Assembly (NCBI RefSeq): GCF_002197985.1
Contig: NZ_NBYK01000002.1
Location: forward strand, 151,041-215,040
From: Halopseudomonas aestusnigri
Lineage (GTDB): Bacteria; Pseudomonadota; Gammaproteobacteria; Pseudomonadales; Pseudomonadaceae
Reading direction: 5' to 3'
DNA length: 64,000 nt
How positions within the stretch are numbered: position 1 is the first letter of the stretch; each line of letters opens with the position of its first letter. This document shows positions 37,399 to 47,033 of the stretch, piece by piece. The notes beneath the pieces are model-generated. The model was not told the DNA's origin. It did no database searches and saw only the letters and a program-made list of their open reading frames with translations. The translations under genes and the position numbers were made by a program.

Positions 37399-38422
37399 GC
37401 AGATCGACCTTCACGTGCACCGACATGCCGGGTCGGATCAGGCCAGCCAGCGGATTGTCTTCATCGACCACCAGCTTGACCGGGATGCGCTGAACCACCT
37501 TGGTGAAGTTGCCGGTAGCGTTGTCCGGCGGGAGCAGACTGAATTGGGCGCCCGAGGCGGGGAACAGGCTCTGTAATGTGCCGGTAACTGGCTGATCGGG
37601 AAAGGTGTCGAATACCAGTTCGGCCCTCAGCCCTTCGTGCATACGGCTGATCTGGGTTTCCTTGAAATTGGCCTTGATCCACAGTTCGGTATCCGGGACC
37701 ACTGCAAGCAAATTGCTGCCGGGAGAGACGTTCTGGCCGATGCGTACATTACGCTGACCGATTCGGCCGGCGACCGGGGCGCGAATTTCGGTACGTTCAA
37801 GGTCCAGGCGGGCCTGCCCGACTGCCGCCTCGGCTGCCTGAATCTGGGCGTCCAGGCGGGCGATGTCGGCGGCAAGGGTATCCTTGGCCAGTGTTTGTGT
37901 CTGCAGCTCCGCCCGTGCCTTGCTGACCTGCGCTCGAGCTACTTCCAGCTGCGCCCGGTAGTTGCTGAGCTGTTCTTCGGAGGCATAGCCCGACTGCCGC
38001 AGTGGCGTGATGCGTTTGATATCGAGTTCAACGCGCCGCTGCTCGGCTTGAGAGGCTTCGACGTTGGCCTCGGCTGCCGCTATCAGGCTGTCCTGCTGTC
38101 GTAGCCGTGATTGCGCCTGTTGCTTCTCGGCGCTGCGGGTCGCCAGGTTGGCGGTCGCTTGCGCCAGGGCAATTTCGAAGTCGCGGGGATCAAGCCGGAC
38201 CAGCAGGTCACCCGGTACCACGGTCTGGTTGTCATCCACCAGTACCTCTGTGACCTGTGCAGAGAGGCGACTGGATACCAGGGTGATATCGCCCTGAACG
38301 TAGGCGTTGTCGGTTTCTTCGTAGAAACGGCCTACCAGCCACCAGTGTCCGACGGCGACCAGACCGGCGACTGCGCAGAGGAGAAGGAAAACGAACAGGC
38401 GTGCTCTAACTCGGGCTGACAT
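37391..38422 (-). CDS. emrA: HlyD/EmrA-family membrane fusion protein
   Basis: A 343-residue adaptor with one N-terminal membrane anchor (ARLFVFLLLCAVAGLVAVG), the EmrA-type YVQGDITLVSSRLSAQVTEVLVDDNQTV segment with its half-motif, a coiled-coil hairpin (about 90-210) and the beta part VAGRIGQRNVRIGQNVSPG. It forms the efflux pair with the overlapping emrB. A LysR gene is divergent, 102 bases away, and is the likely regulator. Confidence 0.9.
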   Translation of the reverse strand: MSARVRARLFVFLLLCAVAGLVAVGHWWLVGRFYEETDNAYVQGDITLVSSRLSAQVTEVLVDDNQTVVPGDLLVRLDPRDFEIALAQATANLATRSAEKQQAQSRLRQQDSLIAAAEANVEASQAEQRRVELDIKRITPLRQSGYASEEQLSNYRAQLEVARAQVSKARAELQTQTLAKDTLAADIARLDAQIQAAEAAVGQARLDLERTEIRAPVAGRIGQRNVRIGQNVSPGSNLLAVVPDTELWIKANFKETQISRMHEGLRAELVFDTFPDQPVTGTLQSLFPASGAQFSLLPPDNATGNFTKVVQRIPVKLVVDEDNPLAGLIRPGMSVHVKVDLRD

Positions 38423-38524
38423 ACAATTTCTCGATTATTTTTCTGCCTGCACTCTAACACTGTTCCGCAGGGTGCCGGAGGCGCTAGAATCTGGAAACTT
38501 TGTTGCAGCGAGGGAACAGTAAGC

Positions 38525-39427
38525 ATGGGTTTGGATGATGCGTTGATCTTCACGCGGGTTGTGGAGTGCCACAGTTTTACCAGTGCGGCGGCGACCTTGG
38601 GTATGCAGAAATCAACGGTCAGCCGCCGTATTGCCCAGCTTGAAGAGCGCCTGGGCGTGCGCCTGCTCAACCGTACGACGCGCAAGTTGCGGCTCACCGA
38701 AGTGGGGCAGGCCTACTACGAACGTTGTCGCCAGATCATGCAGGAGTTCTCCGAAGCCGAGCAGGCCATCATGCAACTGCAGCGCGAGCCCACGGGCCTG
38801 TTGCGCGTCAGCTCGCCCATCGAGTTCGGGCAGCTGTTTCTCGGAGGTGTCGTCGGTGAGTTCATGCGCTGCTATCCGGCCATTCAGGTAGAGGTCGAGC
38901 TGACCACGCGTGCTGTCGACCCGGTCGAGGAGGGCGTTGATGTGGTGATCCACCTCGGGCGTCCACAGGACTCCAGCCTGGTCGCCCGGCGACTGATGAC
39001 CAGCCCCCGGCAGTTGTACGCCAGCCCGGACTACATCAAGCGTTGCGGCATGCCGGCCGAGGCGTCTGAACTGACTCAGCACCGCTGCATTCACGCGTTG
39101 GCCGATGGTGCCCGCAAATGGCGGTTTGATCAGCCGGCGATCAGCGTACCTATCTCGCCGGTGCTGGTAGTCAACAACATTACCTTTGCGCGCGAGGCGG
39201 CGCTGGCCGGGGTCGGTATCATCAACGTGCCCGCATTTATTGCCGAGCCCTGTGTCGAGGAGGGGAGCCTGGTGCGCGTTCTGGAACAGACCGAGCTGCC
39301 CTCCGGGGAATTGTACGCGCTCTATCCATCGCGTCGCTTCCAGGCCATGAAGGTGAAGGCGTTTATCGACTTTGTGGTTGAGCGACTGCAATTGCGATCG
39401 TCTAGTTATATAGAGGTTGAGGGCTGA
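38525..39427 (+). CDS. LysR-family transcriptional regulator
   Basis: A 300-residue regulator. The N-terminal HTH is ALIFTRVVECHSFTSAAATL followed by KSTVSRRIAQLEERLGVRLL; the effector domain begins with GLLRVSSPIEFGQ and carries a predicted two-lobed fold. Resembles the AaeR/PtrR-like LysR group. It is divergent from emrAB, a common layout for regulators of efflux pumps, and could sense a drug-like ligand. Not a recognised named regulator. Confidence 0.88.
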   Translation: MGLDDALIFTRVVECHSFTSAAATLGMQKSTVSRRIAQLEERLGVRLLNRTTRKLRLTEVGQAYYERCRQIMQEFSEAEQAIMQLQREPTGLLRVSSPIEFGQLFLGGVVGEFMRCYPAIQVEVELTTRAVDPVEEGVDVVIHLGRPQDSSLVARRLMTSPRQLYASPDYIKRCGMPAEASELTQHRCIHALADGARKWRFDQPAISVPISPVLVVNNITFAREAALAGVGIINVPAFIAEPCVEEGSLVRVLEQTELPSGELYALYPSRRFQAMKVKAFIDFVVERLQLRSSSYIEVEG

Positions 39428-39496
39428 GCCCTGATAAAATTCGCCCCATTGTGTAGTTCGTCCCGGATTGTCCGGGTCACCTGATCGAGAGAGTTC

Positions 39497-40972
39497 ATGA
39501 CTGTTCGTACCCGCATCGCACCTTCCCCTACCGGTGATCCTCACGTTGGCACCGCTTACATTGCACTGTTCAACCAGTGTTTTGCCCGCCAGCACGGTGG
39601 TCAGTTCATCCTGCGTATCGAGGATACCGACCAGGTCCGATCCAGCGCCGCCTCCGAGAAGCAGATTCTCGATTCGCTGCGCTGGCTGGGACTTGAGTGG
39701 GATGAGGGGCCTGATGTTGGCGGCCCGCACGGTCCCTATCGTCAGAGCGAGCGCAGCGCGATCTATCACGAGCACAGTGAAGCGCTGATCGAGAAGGGCC
39801 ATGCCTTCCGCTGCTTCTGCTCCAGCGAGCGTCTTGATGCGCTACGGGCCGAGCAGATGGCGAACAAGCAGACGCCCGGCTATGACGGCCACTGCCTCAG
39901 CCTGAGCACCGAAGAAGTCAGTGCGCGCGTTGCTGCCGGTGAGTCGCACGTTGTGCGCATGAAGGTCCCGGCCGAGGGCATCTGCAAGGTGCAGGATATG
40001 TTGCGCGGCGAGATCGATATCCCGTGGGAACAGGTCGACATGCAGGTGCTGATGAAGGCCGATGGGCTGCCGACCTACCACCTGGCCAACGTGGTAGACG
40101 ATCACCTGATGGGTATTACCCACGTCCTGCGCGGCGAGGAGTGGATCAACTCGGCGCCAAAGCACATCCTGTTGTACCAGTATTTTGGCTGGGAGATGCC
40201 ACAGTTGTGCCACATGCCGCTGCTGCGCAACCCGGACAAGAGCAAGTTGTCCAAACGCAAGAACCCGACCAGTATTACCTTCTACGAGCGCATGGGTTAC
40301 CTGCCCGAGGCGCTGCTGAACTACCTCGGCCGCATGGGCTGGTCGATGCCGGATGAGCGGGAGAAATTCACCCTCGCTGAAATGGTCGAGCACTTCGACA
40401 TTCAGCGTGTCTCGCTGGGTGGGCCTATTTTCGATATCGACAAGCTGTCGTGGCTGAACGGGCAGTGGATTCGTGAGTTGTCGGAAGACCAGTTTGCCGC
40501 AGCAGTGCAGCAGTGGGCGCTGAATCCAGCGTACCTCAAGCCGATGATCTCGCTGGCGCAGACCCGGGTGGAAACCTTCAGTGATCTGCCGAATCTGCTG
40601 GGCTTCTTTATGGCCGGCAAGGTTGATCCCGCACCTGAGCTTTTTGTACACAAAAAACTGGACGCCGACGGCGTGCGCAAGGCGCTGCAGTTGTTGCTCT
40701 GGAAGCTTGAAGCGCTGCGCGACTGGGACAAGGACAACATCACCGGTGTCATTCAGGCTGTCGCAGCCTATATGGAACTGAAGCTGCGCGATCTGATGCC
40801 GCTGCTGTTCCCGGCGATTACCGGTCAGGCCAGCTCGGTCTCAGTACTGGACGCCATGGCTCATCTGGGCCCGGACCTTACCCGCTACCGCCTGCGTCAG
40901 ACCGTCGAACTGCTGGGCGGCACCTCGAAGAAAGAGAACAAGGCGTGGCAGAAGGAACTGGAGGCTATCTAG
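39497..40972 (+). CDS. gltX: Glutamyl-tRNA synthetase
   Basis: A 491-residue class I aminoacyl-tRNA synthetase. The HIGH-like motif is in [16 protein letters not shown] (His16) and the KMSKS-like motif is KLSKR (250-254). The anticodon-binding helical domain fills the rest. It charges tRNA-Glu with glutamate; a tRNA-Glu gene lies 387 bases downstream in the tRNA array, as in other pseudomonads. Confidence 0.97.
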   Translation: MTVRTRIAPSPTGDPHVGTAYIALFNQCFARQHGGQFILRIEDTDQVRSSAASEKQILDSLRWLGLEWDEGPDVGGPHGPYRQSERSAIYHEHSEALIEKGHAFRCFCSSERLDALRAEQMANKQTPGYDGHCLSLSTEEVSARVAAGESHVVRMKVPAEGICKVQDMLRGEIDIPWEQVDMQVLMKADGLPTYHLANVVDDHLMGITHVLRGEEWINSAPKHILLYQYFGWEMPQLCHMPLLRNPDKSKLSKRKNPTSITFYERMGYLPEALLNYLGRMGWSMPDEREKFTLAEMVEHFDIQRVSLGGPIFDIDKLSWLNGQWIRELSEDQFAAAVQQWALNPAYLKPMISLAQTRVETFSDLPNLLGFFMAGKVDPAPELFVHKKLDADGVRKALQLLLWKLEALRDWDKDNITGVIQAVAAYMELKLRDLMPLLFPAITGQASSVSVLDAMAHLGPDLTRYRLRQTVELLGGTSKKENKAWQKELEAI

Positions 40973-40977
40973 CCTCC

Positions 40978-41126
40978 AGCTGCAAGCTGCAAGCTGCAAG
41001 CGGTGAGTCGTAAGCTAGAAGCTAGAAGTTGAAAGCAAAAGCCGCGCAGGGTTCGAGCCTCGCGCCGCGCTTCGCCGCCACCCTAATCAGCTTGTGGCTT
41101 ACAGCTTAAGGCTTGCGGCTTTTTTT
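40978..41126. repeat. Degenerate heptad repeats forming inverted arms and the gltX terminator
   Basis: Right after gltX, three tandem AGCTGCA units (40978-40998) and two AAGCTAG units (41012-41025) face a complementary arm at 41088-41120 built from related AGCTTGTGGCT-like units. The second arm ends in GCGGC followed by T7, and AAAAGCCGC at 41037-41045 can pair with GCGGCTTTT. The whole can fold into a long hairpin ending transcription of gltX. Such AGCT-heptads are a known feature of Pseudomonas intergenic DNA. Confidence 0.65.
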
Positions 41127-41157
41127 AAGATAAGTTGCTGTTTTGCGTAAATTTCTG

Positions 41158-41186
41158 TTGACACCCTTGGGGTTCGCTCTTAATAT
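41158..41186 (+). promoter_or_regulatory. Sigma-70 promoter of the tRNA operon
   Basis: A perfect TTGACA (41158-41163), a 17-base spacer and TAATAT (41181-41186) lie 19 bases before the first tRNA. The GC-rich stretch after the -10 (CGCCCCG) resembles the discriminator of stringently controlled stable RNA promoters. Confidence 0.8.
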
Positions 41187-41204
41187 TCGCCCCGTCCTTG
41201 AGAC

Positions 41205-41280
41205 GGGGCTATAGCTCAGCTGGGAGAGCGCCTGCATGGCATGCAGGAGGTCAGCGGTTCGATCCCGCTTAGCTCCACCA
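41205..41280 (+). tRNA. tRNA-Ala (anticodon GGC)
   Basis: A 76-base cloverleaf: acceptor GGGGCTA/TAGCTCC, D arm GCTC...GAGC, anticodon stem CCTGC/GCAGG with loop ATGGCAT (anticodon GGC), T arm AGCGG-TTCGATC-CCGCT, and encoded CCA. Confidence 0.97.
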
Positions 41281-41358
41281 AGTTTTTTGGTCAACGTTCG
41301 CGTTGACCTGTTTTATACACTGCTGAACAGATTCCAGCCTGTTCAGAGAAGGGATTGC

Positions 41359-41434
41359 GTCCCCTTCGTCTAGTGGCCTAGGACACCGCCCTTTCACGGC
41401 GGTAACAGGGGTTCGAGTCCCCTAGGGGACGCCA
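41359..41434 (+). tRNA. tRNA-Glu (anticodon TTC)
   Basis: A 76-base cloverleaf: acceptor GTCCCCT/AGGGGAC, anticodon stem CCGCC/GGCGG with loop CTTTCAC (anticodon TTC), T loop TTCGAGT, encoded CCA. Placed downstream of the synthetase gene that charges it. Confidence 0.97.
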
Positions 41435-41475
41435 TTTTTACCGGCACACGCGAGTGTGTCAGGGTCGCAAGACCT

Positions 41476-41551
41476 GGGGCTATAGCTCAGCTGGGAGAGC
41501 GCCTGCATGGCATGCAGGAGGTCAGCGGTTCGATCCCGCTTAGCTCCACCA
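41476..41551 (+). tRNA. tRNA-Ala (anticodon GGC), second copy
   Basis: Identical over all 76 bases to the copy at 41205-41280, including encoded CCA. The two copies form a direct repeat flanking tRNA-Glu. Confidence 0.97.
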
Positions 41552-41555
41552 TTTA

Positions 41556-41585
41556 GAAGGGCCGGCGAATTCGCCGGCCTTTTTC
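41556..41585. terminator. Terminator of the tRNA operon
   Basis: A 20-base perfect palindrome (41560-41579, GGCCGGCGAA and its complement) followed by TTTTT closes the tRNA operon. The convergent ldcA gene ends eight bases later. Confidence 0.85.
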
Positions 41586-41592
41586 TTATCTG

Positions 41593-43842
41593 TTATTCCT
41601 CAATCAGGCAATCTACCCGCCAGCAGCGTTCGCCTTCTATCAGGTCCTGACGCAGGCCGTGAATGTCGTTGCCAAAGCCGGGGAAGCGGGTTTCCAGGTC
41701 GATTGCAGCGGCCAGGTAGGCGGCGATGGTGTTATCCGTTGGAAAGCGTTCTCCCGGCATGATGACGGGGATTCCGGGCGGGTAAGGCACCAGCATTACG
41801 GCGCTGAGCCGGCCACTGAGGGCGCTTACCGGGACGGCTTCAACCTTGCCTCTGACCATTTGCTGATAGGCATCTGCCGGGCGCAGTGTCATCTCGGGCA
41901 GTTCGGTGTACATCGCGCGCTGCAGGTGCACCAGAGCATGCTGTTTGTAGCATTGGTGCAACTGCTGACACAGGTCGCGCAGGCCAAGCCCTGCGTATTG
42001 TGGCTGCCGGGCGATCTCGGGCAGTGTGCTTTCCAGCGGTGCGTTTTGATCGTACAGGCGCTTGAATTCGCGCAGTTCCGACAGCAGCGTGCTCCATTTG
42101 CCCTTGGTTATCCCCAGCGAAAACAGAATGAGAAAGGAATATAGACCAGTCTTCTCTACGACCAGGCCGCGACTGGCAAGGAAGCGGGTGACTATCGCTG
42201 CCGGGATGCCGCTTTTGCCAAGCCGTCCCTTCTCCTCGACACCCGGAGTGAGCAGGGTGACCTTGATTGGGTCGAGCAGCGCATAGTCCTCGGCCATGGC
42301 GCCAAAGCCATGCCAGTCGTCATTGTTACCGAGTGTCCAGTTTTTTGCTTGCAGCTGTTCTGCGTCCAGTGCCTCCTCTGGTTCCCAGACATCGAACCAC
42401 CATTCGTCATCGGCCAGCTGTTCGGCGGTCTGCTGCATGGCGCGGCGGAAGGAGAGTGCCTCGTCCAGCGTTTCCTGAACCAGCGACTCGCCGGCCGGGC
42501 CGGCCATCATGCCGGTGGCAACGTCGATCGACGCAATCATGCCGTAATGGGGCGAGGTCGAGGTGTGCATCATGTAGGCCTCATTGAAGCGCTCGTGGTC
42601 GAGCTGCTGGTCCGCGCTGTCACGTGCCAGGATGATGGACGCCTGGGATAGTGCGGCCAGTACCTTGTGCGGCGACTGGGTGGCGAACACAAGGGGGTGG
42701 CCGGTTCGGCTCGGCTGGCTATGGCTCATGCCGTGCCGGCCCTGATAGAAGGGGTGGAAGGCTGCGTAGCCGTACCACGCCTCATCGAAGTGCAGCACGT
42801 CAACGCGCTCGCGCAGTTGCTCGGCGACCATGTCGGTGTTGTAGCACAGGCCGTCGTAGGTCGAGTTGGTCAGGACTGCAAGGCGAATGCGGGCGCTGTC
42901 TGTGCGGTTCTGCAGCAGGGGATGGTCGCTGATCAGGCGAGACAGGTGCTCGCTGCTGAAGCTCTGGCGGGCTATCGGGCCGATGATGCCGTAGTCGTTG
43001 CGCGAGCCGGTCAGATAGATGGGTATGGCGCCGGTCATGATGATCGCGTGCAGAATCGACTTGTGGCAGTTGCGGTCAACCAGTACCAGGTCGTCGCGGG
43101 TAACGTACGCGTGCCAGATGATCTTGTTCGATGTGGAGGTGCCGTTGACCACATAGAAGGCGTGATCTGCGCCGAAGACGCGGGCGGTGTTGTGCTCGGC
43201 GTCGGCAACCGGGCCGGTATGGTCAAGCAGTGAGCCGAGCCCCGGTACCGAGACCGAGAGATCCGAACGCAGGGTGTTTTCGCCGAAGAAGTCATGGAAG
43301 GCGCGGCCGACCGGGCTCTTGCGAAAGGCGACGCCACCGCCGTGTCCGGGTGAGTGCCAGGAGTAGCTGGCACGGCTGCTGTACTCGAGCAGGGCCCTGA
43401 AAAAGGGTGGAAGCAGCTGAGCCAGATAGCTGCGGGCGGTTCGTGCAATTTGCCCGGCAATAAAGGGCAGAGTGTCTTCAAACAGATAAATGATTCCGCG
43501 TATCTGGTGCAGTTCGCGCAGGGCGCTGAGTTGCTCGGGGTCGATGGTCTGGCGGGTGGTAATTGCCATGATCGGCAGCTCGGGCGAGCGGCTGTGCGCC
43601 GCATCAAACAGCGCCTCAACGTCGTTTATTTCGCTGAGTGCCTCGGGCGTGAAGAGGATGCAGGCGAGCCCGCGATGTGCCTCGGCAATCAGTCGGCCTT
43701 CTTCCAGCTGCTCTGCACCCAGTACCTCAAAGCCTTCATTGCCCAGAGCCTCGAGCAGCGCGGCCAGTTGGCGGCCGGCAACGTTGTTCTGTCCGATGGC
43801 GGGATGGATGACAAGGATCGGGAAGTTGAGCTGTTTGAACAT
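41593..43842 (-). CDS. ldcA: Lysine decarboxylase LdcA (PLP-dependent Orn/Lys/Arg decarboxylase family)
   Basis: A 749-residue fold-type I decarboxylase: an N-terminal response-regulator-like wing domain (1-130), the PLP domain with SWHSPGHGGGVAFRKSPVG, DRNCHKSILHAIIMTGA, HFDEAWYGYAAFHPFY and the Schiff-base Lys393 in FATQSPHK, and the C-terminal domain with VMLVPYPPGIPVIMPGER. It closely resembles P. aeruginosa PA1818, which makes cadaverine from lysine. The start read from 43842 matches the family; the extra 45 codons upstream do not. Confidence 0.88.
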   Translation of the reverse strand: MFKQLNFPILVIHPAIGQNNVAGRQLAALLEALGNEGFEVLGAEQLEEGRLIAEAHRGLACILFTPEALSEINDVEALFDAAHSRSPELPIMAITTRQTIDPEQLSALRELHQIRGIIYLFEDTLPFIAGQIARTARSYLAQLLPPFFRALLEYSSRASYSWHSPGHGGGVAFRKSPVGRAFHDFFGENTLRSDLSVSVPGLGSLLDHTGPVADAEHNTARVFGADHAFYVVNGTSTSNKIIWHAYVTRDDLVLVDRNCHKSILHAIIMTGAIPIYLTGSRNDYGIIGPIARQSFSSEHLSRLISDHPLLQNRTDSARIRLAVLTNSTYDGLCYNTDMVAEQLRERVDVLHFDEAWYGYAAFHPFYQGRHGMSHSQPSRTGHPLVFATQSPHKVLAALSQASIILARDSADQQLDHERFNEAYMMHTSTSPHYGMIASIDVATGMMAGPAGESLVQETLDEALSFRRAMQQTAEQLADDEWWFDVWEPEEALDAEQLQAKNWTLGNNDDWHGFGAMAEDYALLDPIKVTLLTPGVEEKGRLGKSGIPAAIVTRFLASRGLVVEKTGLYSFLILFSLGITKGKWSTLLSELREFKRLYDQNAPLESTLPEIARQPQYAGLGLRDLCQQLHQCYKQHALVHLQRAMYTELPEMTLRPADAYQQMVRGKVEAVPVSALSGRLSAVMLVPYPPGIPVIMPGERFPTDNTIAAYLAAAIDLETRFPGFGNDIHGLRQDLIEGERCWRVDCLIEE

Positions 43843-43975
43843 GGTGCGTCCCTGGTGGTGACAGTGCCTCCAGACTAATCCAGGTTGGCGTGCTTTGCAT
43901 GCTGGTGTGCGGCTTGGCTGGTGTCTTTGTAGTACCATCGCCCATCCAGCCAACAACCACGCCGCAAGGAGATGC

Positions 43976-44428
43976 ATGTCAGTGAATTGGGATCTGCCAA
44001 CCCCTTTTATTCAGCCTATCAGGGTCGTGTCCGAGGATATCGACGAGCTTGGGCACGCCAATAATGCAGTGTATGTGCGCTGGCTTGAGCGCTGTGCCTG
44101 GGAGCATTCCAAGTCGTTGGGGCTGGGGCTGGCGGAGTATCGTGAGCTGGATCGGGCGATGGCGGTACTGCGCCACGAGATCGATTACCTGGCGTCGGCA
44201 TACGAGGGTGACGAGCTGGAGATGGCGACCTGGATCTTTACCTGGGATCGCAAGCTGCGAATGACGCGGCATTTTCAGTTGGTGCGCAAAAGTGATGGTG
44301 TCACCTTGCTCCGTGCGCGTACCACATTTGTCTGTATCGAGTTGTCCTCCGGCCGCCCAAAGCGTATGCCCGAGGCCTTTATCGAGGGCTATCGCAAAGG
44401 TATGACGCAGGCCCCGGAAGGGTTCTGA
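43976..44428 (+). CDS. Acyl-CoA thioesterase, 4HBT/FadM-like hotdog fold
   Basis: A 150-residue hotdog protein with the catalytic-loop pattern EDIDELGHANNAVYVRWLERCAW (Asp in DELGHANN) and a helix start typical of YbgC/FadM thioesterases. AAGGAG lies four bases upstream of ATG 43976. Divergent from ldcA. It hydrolyses acyl-CoA thioesters; chain length unknown. Confidence 0.87.
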   Translation: MSVNWDLPTPFIQPIRVVSEDIDELGHANNAVYVRWLERCAWEHSKSLGLGLAEYRELDRAMAVLRHEIDYLASAYEGDELEMATWIFTWDRKLRMTRHFQLVRKSDGVTLLRARTTFVCIELSSGRPKRMPEAFIEGYRKGMTQAPEGF

Positions 44429-44432
44429 GAAG

Positions 44433-44453
44433 GCCCGGCGCAGGGCGCCGGGC
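44433..44453. other. Hairpin between convergent thioesterase and ppnP genes
   Basis: A perfect 9-bp stem GCCCGGCGC/GCGCCGGGC with a 3-base loop lies between the two stops. No T-run follows on either side, so it may pause or protect 3' ends rather than terminate by itself. Confidence 0.5.
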
Positions 44454-44459
44454 AGGCGC

Positions 44460-44741
44460 TTAGCGGTACTCGCACAGGTAGGCGGTATCGCGCTCGACCT
44501 TCAGGTTGAAGCGGCTGTTGGCCGGCACAGTGAACTGGTCGCCAGCGTTGTAGGTGGTCCATTCGTCGCTACCGGGCAGCTTGACGGTCAGCGCGCCGTT
44601 GATGACGTGCATGATTTCCAGTTGGCTGGTGCCGAACTCGTACTCGCCCGGAGCCATTACGCCGACAGTGGCTGCGCCTTCGGGTTGCTTAAAGGCGATA
44701 GAGGCAACCTGACCATCGAAATACTGATTTACCTGGAACAC
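44460..44741 (-). CDS. ppnP: Pyrimidine/purine nucleoside phosphorylase PpnP (YaiE, DUF1255)
   Basis: A 93-residue cupin. It reads [30 protein letters not shown] and [14 protein letters not shown], the PpnP signature, and the length equals the family. The start is GTG read from 44741 with GGAG eight bases upstream; the longer frame to 44774 is not needed. PpnP splits nucleosides with phosphate. Confidence 0.93.
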   Translation of the reverse strand: MFQVNQYFDGQVASIAFKQPEGAATVGVMAPGEYEFGTSQLEIMHVINGALTVKLPGSDEWTTYNAGDQFTVPANSRFNLKVERDTAYLCEYR

Positions 44742-44868
44742 GCGCAATACTCCTGCAGATGAAAGGGCGCTCATTATGCCGAGGGCTGATCTGGCGGGCA
44801 ATTGGGGTGATGCAGGTTCGACTGTAGGTCTGGGCGGTCGTTGGCGCCCGACAACAAAGAGGTGTGCT

Positions 44869-45741
44869 ATGGCAAATGTTGCATTTATCGGTCTGGGTGT
44901 CATGGGCTACCCCATGGCGGGGCACCTGCAGCGCGCGGGGCATCAGGTTACGGTTTACAACCGTACTGCCGAGAAGGCGGTGCGCTGGGTGCAGGAGTAT
45001 GGTGGCCGTTCTGCCGATACGCCCGCCTCTGCGGCGCGAGGGCAGGACTTTGTGCTGCTGTGCGTTGGCAACGATGATGATCTGCGGGCTGTCGTGTGTG
45101 GTGAGCTGGGCGTGTTTGCCGGCTCGCACAAGGGGCAGGTGGTAGTGGATCACACCACGGCATCGGCCGGCGTGGCGCGCGAGCTGGCGCAGGCCGCTGC
45201 GCAACTCGGTGTAGGCTTTCTGGATGCGCCTGTTTCCGGTGGTCAGGCGGGGGCGGAGAAGGGGCAGCTGACGATCATGGCTGGCGGTGATGAGTCGGTA
45301 TTCGATCTGGCGAGACCGGTTCTTCATTGTTATTCGAAGATGCTTCGGCATATGGGTGAAGCGGGTAGTGGTCAGTTGACCAAGATGGTTAACCAGATAT
45401 GCATCGGTGGCTTGCTCCAGGGGTTGGCCGAAGCAATGCATTTCGCTCAGCGTGCCGGGCTGGATGGCGATGCCGTGGTGTCAGTGATCAGCAAGGGCGC
45501 AGCGCAGTCCTGGCAGATGGAGAATCGCTACCGAACCATGCTCGATGGCGAATTTGATTTCGGCTTTGCGGTTGACTGGATGCGCAAGGACTTCGCCATC
45601 GTGCTGGATGAGGCGCGGCGCAACGGTGCGCAGCTACCGGTTACGGCGCTGGTTGACCAGTTCTATGCCGATGTTCAGGCGATGGGCGGCGGGCGCTGGG
45701 ATACATCCAGTCTGATCGCCCGTCTGCAGAAGGGTGATTGA
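44869..45741 (+). CDS. 3-hydroxyisobutyrate dehydrogenase-family NAD(P)-dependent oxidoreductase
   Basis: A 290-residue beta-hydroxyacid dehydrogenase: Rossmann motif [17 protein letters not shown], substrate signature [16 protein letters not shown] and the catalytic Lys segment [14 protein letters not shown]. Relatives reduce tartronate semialdehyde or oxidise 3-hydroxyisobutyrate and gamma-hydroxybutyrate; exact substrate not visible. Its stop overlaps the start of the next gene by one base (TGATG). Confidence 0.87.
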   Translation: MANVAFIGLGVMGYPMAGHLQRAGHQVTVYNRTAEKAVRWVQEYGGRSADTPASAARGQDFVLLCVGNDDDLRAVVCGELGVFAGSHKGQVVVDHTTASAGVARELAQAAAQLGVGFLDAPVSGGQAGAEKGQLTIMAGGDESVFDLARPVLHCYSKMLRHMGEAGSGQLTKMVNQICIGGLLQGLAEAMHFAQRAGLDGDAVVSVISKGAAQSWQMENRYRTMLDGEFDFGFAVDWMRKDFAIVLDEARRNGAQLPVTALVDQFYADVQAMGGGRWDTSSLIARLQKGD

Positions 45742-45998
45742 TGGACTGTCGCGCAGAGTGCGGCGCCTGTTGTACGGCGCCGTCCATCACCTCGCCGATT
45801 CCCGGTATGCCTGGCGGCAAGCCCGCTGGCGTGCCCTGTGTGCAACTGCTGCCCGATATGCGCTGTGCGATCTTCAGCTCGCCTGAGCGCCCTGCGGTCT
45901 GTGCGGGATTTTTGCCGGAAGAAAGTGTTTGCGGCAGCACGCGGGCTGATGCTCTGCGGATTATTGGTTGGCTGGAGTCCGAGACAGGCGCAGCCTAA
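45741..45998 (+). CDS. YkgJ-family cysteine cluster protein
   Basis: An 85-residue protein with eight Cys: C3, C7, C10, C11 (ECGACC), C33, C42, C54 and C64, the CxxxCxxCC pattern of the YkgJ/UPF0153 zinc- or iron-chelating family. Full length for the family. Coupled to the dehydrogenase gene upstream by a one-base overlap and convergent with eamA, overlapping its stop by four bases. Metal and role unknown. Confidence 0.85.
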   Translation: MDCRAECGACCTAPSITSPIPGMPGGKPAGVPCVQLLPDMRCAIFSSPERPAVCAGFLPEESVCGSTRADALRIIGWLESETGAA

Positions 45999-46882
45999 CC
46001 TTGCTGCAGCCGCCTGCCGCGACGACGTAGAGCGCCACCGAATACGTTCACTGCGAGTCCCAGCATGATCAGTAGCGCGCCCAGAATCTGCATCTCATTG
46101 AGCTTTTCGCCGAGAATCAGGCTTGATGAGCTGAGACCTACCACCGGAACGAGCATCGAGAAGGGCGCAACCCGGCCCGCCGGGTAACGCGACAGTAGTC
46201 GGCTCCAGAGGCCGTAGCCAATCAGTGTGGCGCCGAATGCCAGATAAAACAGGGCAAAAATGGCGGTCCCGCTGACCCCTGACAGCGCCTGGTGAATTTG
46301 TTGCGGACCTTCGAGCCAGAATGACATTGCCATGAACGGTACTGGCGGGATAAGGCTGCCCCATACCACCAGGCTGGTCAGGTTAACCTGTCCAACCTGC
46401 TTGGTAATGATGTTGCCGCAGGCCCACATCAGGGCTGCACACAGCGTCAGGATCAGGCCCAGCGTTGTCATGCTCGAGCCGCTTTCGAGGCCGATCAGCA
46501 GCAGCCCGGTCGCGGCGACCAGAAGGCCGGCCAGGTTGTGGGTGCGGGCCTTTTCGCCTAGTAGCGCTGCTGCCAGCATCAGGGTGAAAAATGCTTGCGA
46601 CTGCAGCACCAGAGAGGCCATGCCTGCCGGCATGCCGCTGGTCATGGCGCTGAACAGGAATGCGAACTGCCCGAAGGAAATGGTCATCCCGTAGGCTATT
46701 AGCCAGCGCAGGGGGATGCGTGGCCGGGGTATGAAAAATACGGCCGGAATGGCGGCAAGCGTGAAGCGCATGGCGCCAAGGAGCATCGGCGGCAGGCTGT
46801 CGAGCCCTAGCTTGATAACAACGAAGTTAAGGCCCCACAACAGGATCACGGCGAGCGCGCGGAGCAGGTCACTCAGGGGCAT
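45995..46882 (-). CDS. eamA: EamA/DMT-family transporter (RhaT group)
   Basis: A 295-residue membrane protein with ten predicted segments in two EamA repeats ([19 protein letters not shown] and [16 protein letters not shown] regions). E. coli EamA (299 residues) exports cysteine pathway metabolites such as O-acetylserine; this is a close match in length and N-terminal pattern. The start read from 46882 has AGGA seven bases upstream. Confidence 0.82.
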   Translation of the reverse strand: MPLSDLLRALAVILLWGLNFVVIKLGLDSLPPMLLGAMRFTLAAIPAVFFIPRPRIPLRWLIAYGMTISFGQFAFLFSAMTSGMPAGMASLVLQSQAFFTLMLAAALLGEKARTHNLAGLLVAATGLLLIGLESGSSMTTLGLILTLCAALMWACGNIITKQVGQVNLTSLVVWGSLIPPVPFMAMSFWLEGPQQIHQALSGVSGTAIFALFYLAFGATLIGYGLWSRLLSRYPAGRVAPFSMLVPVVGLSSSSLILGEKLNEMQILGALLIMLGLAVNVFGGALRRRGRRLQQG

Positions 46883-46987
46883 TGGCAGGATCCTCATGTG
46901 TTTGGGTAGCGGTCTATCCAATCACGAAAGCCCGCCGGGCAAGCCATACAGTCAGGTGTCATGTGAGCTGAACAGTTTGATGCGTGC

Positions 46988-47019
46988 AAAAAAAATCCCC
47001 GCACATGGCGGGGATTTTT
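46988..47019 (-). terminator. Intrinsic terminator of gltA
   Basis: On the minus strand an ATCCCCGC/GCGGGGAT-type stem with a 4-base loop is followed by eight T, 15 bases past the gltA stop. The plus strand also shows five T, so it may work both ways. Confidence 0.9.
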
Positions 47020-47033
47020 CACTCTCGGCGCAA

